Positions 43,307 through 52,096 of a stretch of DNA of 64,000 bases are shown here, piece by piece. The stretch covers positions 124,001 through 188,000 of the forward strand of contig JBGCFG010000009.1 in assembly GCA_045106815.1 (NCBI GenBank), given 5' to 3'. The stretch is from JAUIAI01 sp045106815. GTDB lineage: Bacteria; Pseudomonadota; Gammaproteobacteria; Burkholderiales; Burkholderiaceae_E. Numbering within the stretch: the stretch's first letter is position 1; every line of letters begins with the position of its first letter. Below the pieces are notes generated by a model, which had not been told where the DNA came from, made no database searches, and saw only the letters and a list, made by a program, of their open reading frames with translations. A program made the translations under genes and the position numbers.

Positions 43307-44662
43307 ATGAAAAAACTGATCGCATTTCTTTTCCTGGTTTTGCTTCTCGTGCTTTTTGTTGGCGTCGTTCTGTTTTTCCGGGGCGCGCCGCAATTGACGC
43401 CAAAACCGCTTAAGCCCGTTTTGAGTTGGGTCGATGATGCCCAAATTGAGGTGACTGAGACGGTCACAAAGTGGCGTCAGCAATACTTGAACGAGCCAGA
43501 GCCGTTGGTCGCTTCGGACTCGGCGACGACCGCCGAACCCCTGTCTCAGGTCACCCTTGAAGGCAACAACGTCAGTCGTGTAACGGTTGATGAGAACGGC
43601 CGGGTCGCTGTTGAGGCGAGAGAACCCGGCGCGGCCGGGTCAGAGCAATCGCTTGCGGCCAAGCCTGTGAACGCGGCAAAGAGCGCTGCGCAACAGGTCC
43701 GCGATGAAGCCACCCCTGCCGCTACGTCTGCTTTGGACACAGGTACCGAACAGGTTCAAGCGCCGACGCAGCTAGCGGAATCTACAAGCGCAGAATTGAA
43801 CGCCATCGCGAAAGCAGACGCGGCGATCGCGGCGGCTGATGCCGCGCTTGCCCGCGCTCAGGGATTGCCGGTACCAGCATCGGCTCAAGTGCCACGCCCG
43901 ATTGAGACAGCTGTGCCAGCACGTGATGCGCCCAACAAAACAGTCGATACGGCTCAGGCGCTTTCGGTGACGGACAAAACGCCAGCAACTGCCGCGATAG
44001 AGCAGGCCCCGAAAGGTATCGCGGTCATTCAGCGAGCAACGGCTACAAACGACGCCGCCACGCCTGCCACCTCCACGACTGCTCGAACACCGCAACCTAC
44101 CAGTCGTCAAACCGGTGGCTCAGCTTTGGCGGGGGCATCGGCAGTCCTTGCTCAAGCCGCCACGCAGTCGCCCACCTTGGCGGCAGTCCCGGCACAGGCA
44201 TCCGGGCGACAGGCAACCTTAATGGCCGCCATTCCTGCTCCCACCATTTTGCCGCCCGACACACCAGCACCAGCGCCGGCAGCATCGCCTGCCGGTCGCG
44301 AGCAACAGGCGATCATCACGAACTTCCTGGCTGGCAAATCCGTTGCGTTTGAAACAGGGCGAGATGTTCTGACCCCCCGGGGCCGGCAAGCGCTCCAGGC
44401 ACTACTCGGCATCATCGAGCAAAACCGAAACAGCATCATCACCATTCAAGGACACACCGATAGCGTTGGCGACGAACGCAGCAATCTAGAACTATCCACG
44501 TCACGTGCAATTGCCACGCGTGCCTATCTCATCCGGCGCGGCGTCGCTCCCGACCGACTCCTTGTTCAGGGTTTTGGTGAAACCAAGCCGGTGAGTACTA
44601 ACCGGACGGCGGCTGGGCGTGAGCAAAATCGTCGCATCGACTTTGCTGTGTCCGATGGCTGA
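43307..44662 (+). CDS. OmpA-family protein with N-terminal anchor and long Ala/Thr/Pro linker
   Basis: A 451-residue envelope protein. Residues 1-25 are a single membrane helix or uncleaved signal (MKKLIAFLFLVLLLVLFVGV). A long low-complexity region, rich in Ala, Thr, Pro and Gln, covers about residues 60-330 and should be extended. The C-terminal OmpA-like domain binds peptidoglycan: VAFETGRDVLTPRGRQALQA, ITIQGHTDSVGDERSNLELS, SRAIATRAYLIRRGVAPDRL and NRTAAGREQNRRIDFAV with the diaminopimelate-contacting Asp and Arg. It would span from the inner membrane to the cell wall. The MotB-type plug motif is absent, so a stator role is not indicated. Confidence 0.88.
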   Translation: MKKLIAFLFLVLLLVLFVGVVLFFRGAPQLTPKPLKPVLSWVDDAQIEVTETVTKWRQQYLNEPEPLVASDSATTAEPLSQVTLEGNNVSRVTVDENGRVAVEAREPGAAGSEQSLAAKPVNAAKSAAQQVRDEATPAATSALDTGTEQVQAPTQLAESTSAELNAIAKADAAIAAADAALARAQGLPVPASAQVPRPIETAVPARDAPNKTVDTAQALSVTDKTPATAAIEQAPKGIAVIQRATATNDAATPATSTTARTPQPTSRQTGGSALAGASAVLAQAATQSPTLAAVPAQASGRQATLMAAIPAPTILPPDTPAPAPAASPAGREQQAIITNFLAGKSVAFETGRDVLTPRGRQALQALLGIIEQNRNSIITIQGHTDSVGDERSNLELSTSRAIATRAYLIRRGVAPDRLLVQGFGETKPVSTNRTAAGREQNRRIDFAVSDG

Positions 44663-44765
44663 GGCGTCCAGACTATCTAGTTGACTGTTATTTCGATACG
44701 ACGTTGTCCCGAACCGACTATGGTCGCTGCCCTCATCGGCGGGACGCTGTGGCATCATTAACACA

Positions 44766-45284
44766 ATGGCTGAAGAAAACACGGAAGCAAGCGCCCCAGC
44801 GGCAGATCAAAAAGCGCCCCGATCAGGTGCCCAACGCTCTGCGCCCAAATCCAGCGGACCGGTGCAATTTACGACGCTCAATCGCTGGCGCCGCGAACGC
44901 TCGATGCTTGAGGTCTTTCTGGTGAACGGCCAGCGCCTTGTCGGCCGTATCCGATCGTTCGATCGCTTCTCAATGCTGCTCGACATGCCGCAAGGCGGCT
45001 GTTTCGTGTTCCACCACACTGTCAGCACAGTACAGCCCGCGAGCAAGAGCAGCACACGCCGGCCTGCTCGACCCATGCAGCGTCCGCGCGAGCCTGGCCT
45101 TGATGAAGGGGCTAGCCGCCGTGACCCAGCCCAGCCAAAGTCGTATGCTTCGAATGTTGGCTCCGGCAGGGGCCCACTGCCAGCCGAACCTGTTCGCCGA
45201 CCGACACCCTCAGCACCCGCGCCAGCAGTGAAAGTAGAGCGCCGCAAGCGCCGCACCATTCAGCGTGATCCCGACGAAAGCTAG
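44766..45284 (+). CDS. Hfq-like Sm-domain RNA-binding protein with long basic tail
   Basis: A 172-residue protein whose residues ~35-90 align with Hfq. Compared with E. coli Hfq, the rim patch RRER, the Sm1 core LVNG...L.G.I.SFD.F..LL and the Sm2 end STV.P are kept, and Gln8 and Phe42 have counterparts. Differences: Tyr25 is Phe, Ile30 is Gln, Gln33 is Val (distal A-rich site), Gln41 is Arg, the KH pair is HH, and there is one extra residue in the loop before it. A Pro/Ser-rich N-terminal extension and an ~80-residue Arg/Pro-rich tail (ending VERRKRRTIQRDPDES) flank the core. Not in the usual hfq-hflX context, so probably a second Hfq paralogue. Confidence 0.82.
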   Translation: MAEENTEASAPAADQKAPRSGAQRSAPKSSGPVQFTTLNRWRRERSMLEVFLVNGQRLVGRIRSFDRFSMLLDMPQGGCFVFHHTVSTVQPASKSSTRRPARPMQRPREPGLDEGASRRDPAQPKSYASNVGSGRGPLPAEPVRRPTPSAPAPAVKVERRKRRTIQRDPDES

Positions 45285-45620
45285 AACTTTTCATGGCCAC
45301 GCCCCTCTACACAAATCGGGCGGGCTAGAGAAATAGGCGCAAACTTAGCGCTGAACAAGGCAGCAGGCGTTAAGCCACGGCTAAATGCCGCATTTTTGCT
45401 TCGCTGTTCGTGAAACATTACCAGCCTTGCGCCTGACATACTGGCTCCGACCGTCTGGGTCAGGTAGCATGCGGGCACACCGTGTACTGCCAGAGTAATT
45501 CCATGCCCTGACAGTCATTGCCAGCGTTGCCTTTCATGCTGCGAAGTGCCCTCGGGCACGCCCCGCCATGACGCAGCAGCAGCCGGCTACCGGATGAACA
45601 ACAAGACCAGCGAAGGAACC
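45285..45620. other. Gene-free stretch of about 330 bases
   Basis: Between the Hfq-like gene and the MepK-like gene I see no convincing gene. A small hairpin GTGCC-CTCG-GGCAC lies at 45546-45559 without a T tract, and a weak CGGC/GCCG hairpin with a following T run lies near 45380 that could end the hfq-like transcript. A minus-strand frame of 65 codons here has no family resemblance. Confidence 0.5.
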
Positions 45621-46181
45621 ATGATCACTCGACGACAGCTAATGTGCGGCTGTTTTGTGAGTAGCCTGCCGGCGATTGCTCCAATCTCCGCGCTAGCCGC
45701 TTCAACATCCGCGCCATACGCAACACCCGGCCACAGTCGGGTGCTGCGCCTAAAGCATCTGCACACCCACGAACTCGCCACCTTTATCCTCCCGCGCAAC
45801 AAGCGTATGGTGACGCTTGATGACGCAAAGCGCTTCAACTATTTCTTACGTGATCACCACAACGGCATGGTCGGCTCAATGGATCCGAGCTTAATCCTGC
45901 ACTTAATGGACCTGCAGGAATCTGTCGAAAGCAAGGACACCGCATTCGAAGTGGTTTCGGCGTTCCGATCAAGTAAGACTAATGCTAAGTTGCGTCGTCG
46001 CAGCAAGCGGGTAGCGCTCAATAGCATGCATCTCACCGGCCAGGCAATCGACATACGCTTACCAGGCACTCAGTTAATGACGCTGCGCGCAGCCGCCCTT
46101 GATCTCAAAGCAGGTGGGGTAGGGCTCTACAAAAAATCGAGCTTTATCCACTTCGATACCGGGCGCGTTCGCCATTGGTGA
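45621..46181 (+). CDS. MepK-like murein endopeptidase (M15A, YcbK/DUF882)
   Basis: A 186-residue exported protein. The N-terminus MITRRQLMCGCFVSSLPAIA carries a twin-arginine-type signal (TRRQLM then hydrophobic run). The mature domain matches the YcbK family: KHLHTHELATFILPRN, LNYFLRDHH-type segment (FNYFLRDHHNGMVGSMDP), FEVVSAFRSSKTNAKLR, LNSMHLTGQAIDIRLPG with two zinc ligands (His and Asp) and FIHFDTGRVRHW with the third. In E. coli, MepK cleaves peptidoglycan cross-links, notably the 3-3 type made by L,D-transpeptidases; here it converges on exactly such a transpeptidase gene. ATG 45621 is chosen for the signal. Confidence 0.88.
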   Translation: MITRRQLMCGCFVSSLPAIAPISALAASTSAPYATPGHSRVLRLKHLHTHELATFILPRNKRMVTLDDAKRFNYFLRDHHNGMVGSMDPSLILHLMDLQESVESKDTAFEVVSAFRSSKTNAKLRRRSKRVALNSMHLTGQAIDIRLPGTQLMTLRAAALDLKAGGVGLYKKSSFIHFDTGRVRHW

Positions 46182-46217
46182 GTCGCCAGACCGTTGCTGG
46201 CGAGTTAGGGCTAACGG

Positions 46218-48026
46218 TCAGGTGCCTACAGCTTGTCGAGACAGCTTGGCAAGCTTTTCACCTTCGGCACTATTACGCGCTGTGGCGTTCACATTGTCGT
46301 AATTCATTGCCGCCCAGCGCGCAACAGATGCAACCGTCTGCGAATCATAGTCATAGACATCTTTAAGGAATACGACAGAGCCATCTGGCGACACCCTCGC
46401 AGTCTCGTAGGTGAACATCACTGTCACTGGCGATGCTGGCTTTACCCATGAGGGCTTGCTCGCATTGACGGCATCTTCGATCCGTTGACGTGTCCAGCGT
46501 TCGTTGTCACGAAGAATCATTTCGGCCAGCGCCATGGGTTCTTCAACGCGAACACAACCGTGGCTAAAGTCTCGCTGATTACTCGCAAAAAGATGTTGTG
46601 ACAAGGTATCGTGCAGGAAAATGCCGCGCGCGTTGGGCAGTACAAATTTGAATCGACCCAGCGCATTTTTTAGACCAGGCCGCTGGCGTAGTCTGGCCTT
46701 TCCCTGAACGACCATGTCGAGCAGTTTTGGCGTTGCGTTTCGGTACACCTTGCCGGTTTTAGCTTTCACCTCAAAATCCATCCGTCGCATACGCTTGAGG
46801 TCTTTGCGAAACTTCGGAATCAGTTCATCGCGAGCAATCCGATACGGCACGTTCCAGTATGGGCTGAATTCAATATGCTTGATTTCAGCCATATAAAGTG
46901 GAGTTGGGGACCGATCTGCCTTGCCGATCTGAACGCGCGAGTCGAGAGACAGATCTGCGGAATCTAGTCCGGATTCTGTCGCCGTCAGTCGAAACTCAGG
47001 CAGATTGACGCGAATAACCCGCTCGTTTGACACATCTGGCAACCAGCGCAGTCGCTCAAGCGCCATTTCAAGCTGAGCGACGCGAGCGTACATTGGGGTC
47101 ATGAGCGCGCGACGTGTTTGCTCGCCGATAATGCCATCAGAGACCAGCCCGTGTCGGTGCTGAAAGCGCTCAACGGCAGCCCGGGTCAGATCGTCATAGC
47201 GCGGCGCAAGAATCAATAGATCATCGACAATCTGCGTACTTTCTGCGAGTTCTGAGCGGCTGTCTGCTTCAAATGCGGCTGTTCGATCCGCCTCTGATAA
47301 ATCGCCAAGCAATACCAATCGGTCGCGAATCTCGGTGATTTCCATGTGCCGCATGCCCGGGACGAGCGATTGCGACACCGGCAGCCTCAGGAAACGCTGA
47401 TCGCGCTCGGTGTCGGCGAGCCCCCGATACTTCGCAAGTGCTACACGCAGTTGCTGATACTGCGGACTCTTCGGTCGGGTCGATTTTAGAAGTGAGAACG
47501 CATTGCCGCGTAGCCACGCTTGCGTGAGCGCGTCGCCAGCGTGCCAGTTCTTGCGAGGCACATCGATGTCGGCATGCAAGGTCTTCGGGTCCAGCACGCC
47601 GTTGTTTACGTGATCTAGGTAACAGGCAACAGCACGCGTCATGCGCTGATTGAAAGCGCGAATCTCATCAGCAAATTCGTCTGCATTGCCGTTGGTTGCG
47701 ACATCCCGGCTGGCCGTTATCAGTCTTTCTGCCTGGGCATCCAATTCGTCGGCCTGATAGTCAGAGGGGTTCAGACCGTGGGTATATGCTCCCAGCAAGG
47801 TCTGGCGTGCAGTACTCAGAACCGGCTGCGCATCAAGGGGCGTGAGCCATGGCAAGGGAGCCAACGACTGATCTACACAAGCGATTTCATAGCGATTAAC
47901 CGTGTTGGCTTGTGCAGTGGCAGTACCCGCAAGCACTCCGCTCGACAGGATCATTGCGCCCACAACGACCACACCTTTTACGACGACATGCTTTGAACAC
48001 TTTGCAAACTCAAAGTCGAACGACAT
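46218..48026 (-). CDS. ldtD: L,D-transpeptidase, LdtD/YcbB family
   Basis: A 602-residue periplasmic enzyme making 3-3 cross-links in peptidoglycan. After a signal peptide (hydrophobic KGVVVVGAMILSSGVLAG), a long helical domain leads to a peptidoglycan-binding region (RFQHRHGLVSDGIIGEQTRRAL) and the YkuD catalytic domain: YWNVPYRIARDELIPKFRKD, GIFLHDTLSQHLFASNQRDF and SHGCVRVEEPMALAEMIL with the catalytic Cys and His. Domain order and length match E. coli LdtD. ATG 48026 is preferred as it precedes the signal peptide. As in E. coli it neighbours the MepK gene, here convergent. Confidence 0.92.
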   Translation of the reverse strand: MSFDFEFAKCSKHVVVKGVVVVGAMILSSGVLAGTATAQANTVNRYEIACVDQSLAPLPWLTPLDAQPVLSTARQTLLGAYTHGLNPSDYQADELDAQAERLITASRDVATNGNADEFADEIRAFNQRMTRAVACYLDHVNNGVLDPKTLHADIDVPRKNWHAGDALTQAWLRGNAFSLLKSTRPKSPQYQQLRVALAKYRGLADTERDQRFLRLPVSQSLVPGMRHMEITEIRDRLVLLGDLSEADRTAAFEADSRSELAESTQIVDDLLILAPRYDDLTRAAVERFQHRHGLVSDGIIGEQTRRALMTPMYARVAQLEMALERLRWLPDVSNERVIRVNLPEFRLTATESGLDSADLSLDSRVQIGKADRSPTPLYMAEIKHIEFSPYWNVPYRIARDELIPKFRKDLKRMRRMDFEVKAKTGKVYRNATPKLLDMVVQGKARLRQRPGLKNALGRFKFVLPNARGIFLHDTLSQHLFASNQRDFSHGCVRVEEPMALAEMILRDNERWTRQRIEDAVNASKPSWVKPASPVTVMFTYETARVSPDGSVVFLKDVYDYDSQTVASVARWAAMNYDNVNATARNSAEGEKLAKLSRQAVGT

Positions 48027-48157
48027 CAGCAACCCACTCTTAGAACAGTTCAGACACATCCGGTACCCGGCAGATGTGCCACTGTATTGAGTGATCCTTG
48101 CTGCGACTGTTAACTTATCCGTCAGTCGCGCAAAAAAGTCCGGCAGTCTTGCATTTC

Positions 48158-48173
48158 CGTGATAAAGATCACG
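48158..48173. promoter_or_regulatory. Crp-like palindrome CGTGAT-AAAG-ATCACG
   Basis: A perfect 16-base palindrome matching the core of the Crp-type operator (GTGAT-N4-ATCAC). It overlaps the last codons of the acetoacetyl-CoA synthetase gene and lies about 130 bases upstream of ldtD. It is followed on the plus strand by a five-base T run, so it may instead act as a hairpin terminator for antisense transcripts. Confidence 0.35.
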
Positions 48174-50244
48174 CTTTTTCGGGCCCGGTTGCCGCGTGCT
48201 CCACAAACCAGTCTATCGATTCCGGATTGGCCATCGAAGCTCGATTTACCACCTTTTCTGTGGGATGCCCCAGCAGGATTCGCTTGATTGGCACTTCGAG
48301 TTTTTTGCCTGACATGGTGCGAGGCACTTGTGCAATTTCCCATATCTGGTCGGGGACGTGACGGGCTGACAGCTCGCTAGCAATGGCCTTTTTGATATCT
48401 GCCTCGCGCGCGGAGTCGAGCAACTGATGCACCGACTGCCCGACCGGCTGCTTCAGAGGGTCTCGAAGGACAACGAAAAGCAATAACTGAGACGGCCGAC
48501 CTAGGTACTCAAGATCAATCACCAGCGAATCCAGCACCCAATCGAACGCTTCGACCACTCGGTACAGTTCACTTGAACCCATTCGGATGCCGTGCCGGTT
48601 AATCGTCGAGTCGGATCGGCCATAGACAATACTCGTGACCGATTCAGGCTGCTCGTAGAGAGCAAGCCAGTCTCCGTGCTGCCAGACGCCGGGCCAGGTT
48701 TCAAAATAACTGCCGTGATAGCGCTCGCCATTCTCATCACCCCAAAAATACAGCGGCATCGACGGCATGGGCTCGGTCACGACCAATTCACCAACCGACC
48801 CGATCAGACTGTCACCATCATCACTAAACGCAGCCACTGCACAACCAAGTGCGCGACACTGCATTTGTCCCGTGTAGACGGGCAGCGTCGGACTACTCGT
48901 TAAAAAGGCCGCACCAGGATCAGTACCGCCCGAAATACTCGCCAATAAGACGTCTTGACTAACCGCATCGTAAATCCATTCGTAGGCCTCCGGCGTCAGA
49001 GGGGAACCAGTCGCACCGATGGTCCTGATCGCAGACAAGTCATGATCATTTTTCGGTCGCAGTCCGGCTTTCATATTCAAGCTGATAAACGCCGGGCTAA
49101 TGCCGAAAAAGCTAGCCCGTTCCCTGGCCGCAAAACGCCATAGCGTCTGCAGGTCGGGGTAACCGGGGTTGCCATCAAACTGAAGAATCGTTGCGCCCCG
49201 GGCAAGCGTACTCACCCAGAGGTTCCACATAATCCAGCTGGTGGACGAGAACCAGAAGAACCTGTCTTGTCGGCCCACATCCAAATGCATCGCGTTGGCT
49301 TTGAGACCCTCTAACAAGCAGCCACCGTGTCCGTGCACAATGGGTTTGGGCATCCCAGTTGTGCCAGACGAATAGACAATCCAGAGCGGCGCATCGAAAG
49401 CCATCGCCGCATACTGCGGCTCGGCAGGCTCGGCAACCATGTCTGCCCAGGTGTGCAAGCTGATCGCCGGCGTGCGTTGCCGGCATACGGCCTCTAGGCG
49501 ATCAAGAGCAGGCGTTTTTGCCGCGGCTGCCGTCTCAAGATAGGGCACGAGCACCAACGCCTTCAGGCTCGGCAGCTTGTTGACCATATTGATGACCGCG
49601 TCGACGCGCTCATGTGGTCGTCCGCTGTATCCGTAGCCGTCGACCGCAAATAAGACGCTTGGCTCAATTTGCTCAAAGCGATCGAGCACACCGGGGGCGC
49701 CCATATCCGGCGCACAACTTGACCAAATTGCGCCGATCCCAGTGGTTGCAAGCATCGCGGCAACCGTCTGCGGGATGTTTGGCATGTAGGACACCACCCG
49801 ATCGCCCGGCTCAACACCGAGGGCTCGCAGCTCCCGCATCAGGCTGCCTACCTGCTCGCTCAGTGTGCGCCACGAAATAGACACGCTGTCGAGTTTTTCG
49901 TTCTTGAAAACGATGGCATCCATGCTCGCCGATTCTGGCTCGCGAGACCTCGCTAACAGGTGTTGCGCGTAATTAAGCGTGGCGCCATCAAACCACTTCG
50001 CGCCAGGCATCGTGCGCTCGCGCAAAACGGCCTTTATCGGGGTTTCAGACGTCAGGCCGAACCAATCCCAACAGGCCTGCCAGAATCCTTCAATGTCACT
50101 GACAGACCACCGCCAAAGCGACTCATAGTCGGTTAGGCTGAGATGCTTTGTATCGTTTACCCAGCGGATAAACTGGGTGATCTGGGCCGATTCAATACGC
50201 GCTTCGTCAGGTCGCCAAAGTGCTGTCGTTGAAATGTTGGTCAT
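48169..50244 (-). CDS. Acetoacetyl-CoA synthetase
   Basis: A 691-residue AMP-forming ligase that activates acetoacetate with CoA, feeding ketone bodies or polyhydroxybutyrate products into metabolism. The N-terminal ACAS-type cap (YESLWRWSVSDIEGFWQACW, MPGAKWFDGATLNYAQHLL) is typical. The P-loop is IVYSSGTTGMPKPIVHGHGG, followed by TSWIMWNLWVSTLARGATIL and the acetoacetate-group motif SISGGTDPGAAFL; the C-terminal Lys lies in RTMSGKKLEVPIKRIL. ATG 50244 is used, though GTG 50247 is adjacent. Confidence 0.93.
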   Translation of the reverse strand: MTNISTTALWRPDEARIESAQITQFIRWVNDTKHLSLTDYESLWRWSVSDIEGFWQACWDWFGLTSETPIKAVLRERTMPGAKWFDGATLNYAQHLLARSREPESASMDAIVFKNEKLDSVSISWRTLSEQVGSLMRELRALGVEPGDRVVSYMPNIPQTVAAMLATTGIGAIWSSCAPDMGAPGVLDRFEQIEPSVLFAVDGYGYSGRPHERVDAVINMVNKLPSLKALVLVPYLETAAAAKTPALDRLEAVCRQRTPAISLHTWADMVAEPAEPQYAAMAFDAPLWIVYSSGTTGMPKPIVHGHGGCLLEGLKANAMHLDVGRQDRFFWFSSTSWIMWNLWVSTLARGATILQFDGNPGYPDLQTLWRFAARERASFFGISPAFISLNMKAGLRPKNDHDLSAIRTIGATGSPLTPEAYEWIYDAVSQDVLLASISGGTDPGAAFLTSSPTLPVYTGQMQCRALGCAVAAFSDDGDSLIGSVGELVVTEPMPSMPLYFWGDENGERYHGSYFETWPGVWQHGDWLALYEQPESVTSIVYGRSDSTINRHGIRMGSSELYRVVEAFDWVLDSLVIDLEYLGRPSQLLLFVVLRDPLKQPVGQSVHQLLDSAREADIKKAIASELSARHVPDQIWEIAQVPRTMSGKKLEVPIKRILLGHPTEKVVNRASMANPESIDWFVEHAATGPEKA

Positions 50245-50305
50245 CACGCAAGCGCTGGAGTCATTTGCCTGGGGTGCAGGCGAGGGCAGTCAACAAAACG
50301 GCCAT

Positions 50306-50335
50306 AAAAAAAGGGCGCGCCTATGGCACGCCCTT
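50306..50335 (-). terminator. Intrinsic terminator after the cold-shock gene
   Basis: On the minus strand GGGCGTGCC pairs with GGCGCGCCC (one G-T pair) around a three-base loop, preceded by AA and followed by seven T residues. It lies about 20 bases after the cold-shock stop codon. Confidence 0.9.
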
Positions 50336-50355
50336 CCAGACTAACGAGTCCGCCG

Positions 50356-50565
50356 TTACACCGGACGGATCTTGCTGGCCTGCAGGCCTTTACGGCCCTG
50401 GGTGACTTCGAACTCGACTTTCTGGTTTTCAGCGAGGGTTTTAAAACCTTCGGACTGGATCTCGCTGAAGTGGGCAAAGAGGTCTTCGCCGCCTTCACTG
50501 GGCGTAATAAATCCGAAGCCTTTTGACTCGTTGAACCACTTCACGATACCGGTTTGCGTTGCCAT
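50356..50565 (-). CDS. Cold-shock family protein (CspA-like)
   Basis: A 69-residue single cold-shock domain, an RNA/DNA chaperone. It has RNP1 (KGFGFITP) and RNP2 (DLFAHFSE), the family opening TGIVKWFNESKGFGFI and the end QGRKGLQASKIRPV. Length and composition are typical of betaproteobacterial CspA proteins. A terminator follows, so it is monocistronic. The leader upstream seems long (about 120 bases to a candidate promoter), as in cold-regulated csp mRNAs. Confidence 0.97.
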   Translation of the reverse strand: MATQTGIVKWFNESKGFGFITPSEGGEDLFAHFSEIQSEGFKTLAENQKVEFEVTQGRKGLQASKIRPV

Positions 50566-50697
50566 ACTTTAGTTACCATTTCCTTAACAGATGAACAGCA
50601 GATTGAGGCGCTCCCAGGTTTAAGAACGCATAAACTGCCTGAAAAACGCGGCGATGTCGGGATGACAACCACCGTGTTCTGGCGATCAGAACAGATG

Positions 50698-50726
50698 GAG
50701 ATACTGAAGTCAAGCATTATCGTCAA
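50698..50726 (-). promoter_or_regulatory. Candidate promoter for the cold-shock gene
   Basis: On the minus strand TTGACG and TATCTC are separated by 17 bases, giving a leader of about 125 bases. The -10 is imperfect and other spacings are possible. Confidence 0.35.
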
Positions 50727-50748
50727 ATAATTGTCTGGGGCAGAGTGA

Positions 50749-50952
50749 TCAGACAAAACACCATAGACCCGTACAAACCCCAAATACCCACTGCATAGCT
50801 GCATCCAGCAGGCTGCCGACGAGCAAAACCGGCACCGATACGATGATCACGACTAACAGAATCCCTTGCCAGGTGGGCCTCGCCTCGGGGATTCGATGAC
50901 CCATCACTTGTTGCACGGGCCCTTTTAGTCCCAGTTTTTCCTGCCATTTCAT
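50749..50952 (-). CDS. Small membrane protein of unknown function
   Basis: A 67-residue protein beginning MKWQEKLGLKGPVQQVMGH, followed by one strong hydrophobic segment (ILLVVIIVSVPVLLVGSLLD) and a second short hydrophobic end with Trp and Cys. An AGGTAAG sequence lies before the ATG. I do not recognise the family. It is encoded upstream of and in the same direction as the cold-shock gene; the candidate csp promoter lies just downstream of it. Confidence 0.5.
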   Translation of the reverse strand: MKWQEKLGLKGPVQQVMGHRIPEARPTWQGILLVVIIVSVPVLLVGSLLDAAMQWVFGVCTGLWCFV

Positions 50953-51095
50953 CGTGCTTACCTGTTTTTGGTGATGAACTCGATCAAGACAGCTGCCCAC
51001 GGCTCAATCTGATTCCGATCGATTCCAAGTGGCAACGTCTTCAGAGGACAACAAGTCAATCGTGCAGACCATTATCAGGCTACTACCATTGAGTC

Positions 51096-52064
51096 ATGGA
51101 AATTGCCTGGGATCCGCGCCACACTCTAGCCTGGGACGGCTTGCACGAAACCTGCGCCGGCCCGATACAGCAACATTTTGCTTATGGGCAGGCGCTACAG
51201 GCACTCGGCGCCAACTGTCTTCGGGCACGGCTTTCAACCGATGGCGAGTTGTTCGGCATTGCCCAATTCATCACGCGCCGACCTTTGGGGCTAATCGGGC
51301 TGGGGCTGTGTAGCCGAGGTCCCTTGTGGCTACCTCAGACGCCAGTCGAGACCAAAGTGCAGGCGTGCCGGCTAATGGCGGGTAGCCTGCCACTCAGGCG
51401 ACCAAGGTTTGCTCTGTTTACACCAGAAGCAGCGCAATCGGCACGCAGTGACACTGCGGTGCCAGCAAGTCAGGATTCGCCAGTTCATGAATTGCCGGGC
51501 CTGACCCGGGTCTTTACCGGTGACGCAACGGTCTTGCTTGATCTCACCGCTTCAGACGACGCACTGCGCCGAGCCCTACACTCGAAATGGCGTAACCGAC
51601 TCGTGGCCGCAGAAGCGTCGGCACTTAAGTTTCAGCGGGTTGGAGAAAAACCGGCGCAATATCAATGGTTGCTAGAACGCGAGGGCTTGCAAAGGCAGGC
51701 GCGCGCATATCGGGCTCTTCCAGCGGCGTTTGTACCGGCCTGGCAAGTGGCCATCGCATCACTGTCCCCGGACAAGTCAGCTATGCTCACCGTCCGTTGC
51801 GACATGGGCCGCGACGCCGTGGCGGCTATGATGTTTCTTCTGCACGGACGTTCAGCCACCTATCACCTTGGCTGGAGCAATGACGAGGGGCGCCGCCACA
51901 ATGCGCATAATCTGCTTTTATGGCGCGCTTTACCGCTGCTGCGCGAGCAAGGCATCGTCCAGCTTGATCTGGGCGGCGTGAATACACAGCGAGGTGCCAG
52001 TCTCGCTCGATTCAAATTGGGCACAGGCGGGCAGGTTGCGATCAATTCAGGCACTTACCTTTAA
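51096..52064 (+). CDS. FemAB/GNAT-like acyltransferase
   Basis: A 322-residue cytosolic protein resembling the FemAB family of peptidyltransferases and related GNAT-fold proteins. The middle shows TVLLDLTASDDALRRALHSKWRNRLVAAEAS, similar to the helix by which FemAB proteins begin their second half, then YQWLLEREGLQRQARAYRAL and the C-terminal YHLGWSNDEGRRHNAHNLLLW and LDLGGVNTQRGASLARFKLGTGG. Such enzymes add amino acids to lipid II or other acceptors; the substrate here is unknown. It is next to an esterase and sugar-nucleotide genes, which fits a role in cell-envelope polymers, but this is only context. Confidence 0.7.
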   Translation: MEIAWDPRHTLAWDGLHETCAGPIQQHFAYGQALQALGANCLRARLSTDGELFGIAQFITRRPLGLIGLGLCSRGPLWLPQTPVETKVQACRLMAGSLPLRRPRFALFTPEAAQSARSDTAVPASQDSPVHELPGLTRVFTGDATVLLDLTASDDALRRALHSKWRNRLVAAEASALKFQRVGEKPAQYQWLLEREGLQRQARAYRALPAAFVPAWQVAIASLSPDKSAMLTVRCDMGRDAVAAMMFLLHGRSATYHLGWSNDEGRRHNAHNLLLWRALPLLREQGIVQLDLGGVNTQRGASLARFKLGTGGQVAINSGTYL

Positions 52065-52096
52065 CACGCTGCCTTACCTAAAAACCAGGAACCCCC

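Noticed and set aside
43307..44662. OmpA-family protein as a flagellar stator (MotB)
   Set aside because: The stator plug motif and a neighbouring motA are missing, and the linker is far too long and of low complexity.
45281..45478. Minus-strand 65-codon frame in the gap after the Hfq-like gene
   Set aside because: No ribosome site, no domain or signal, and it overlaps the end of the Hfq-like gene.
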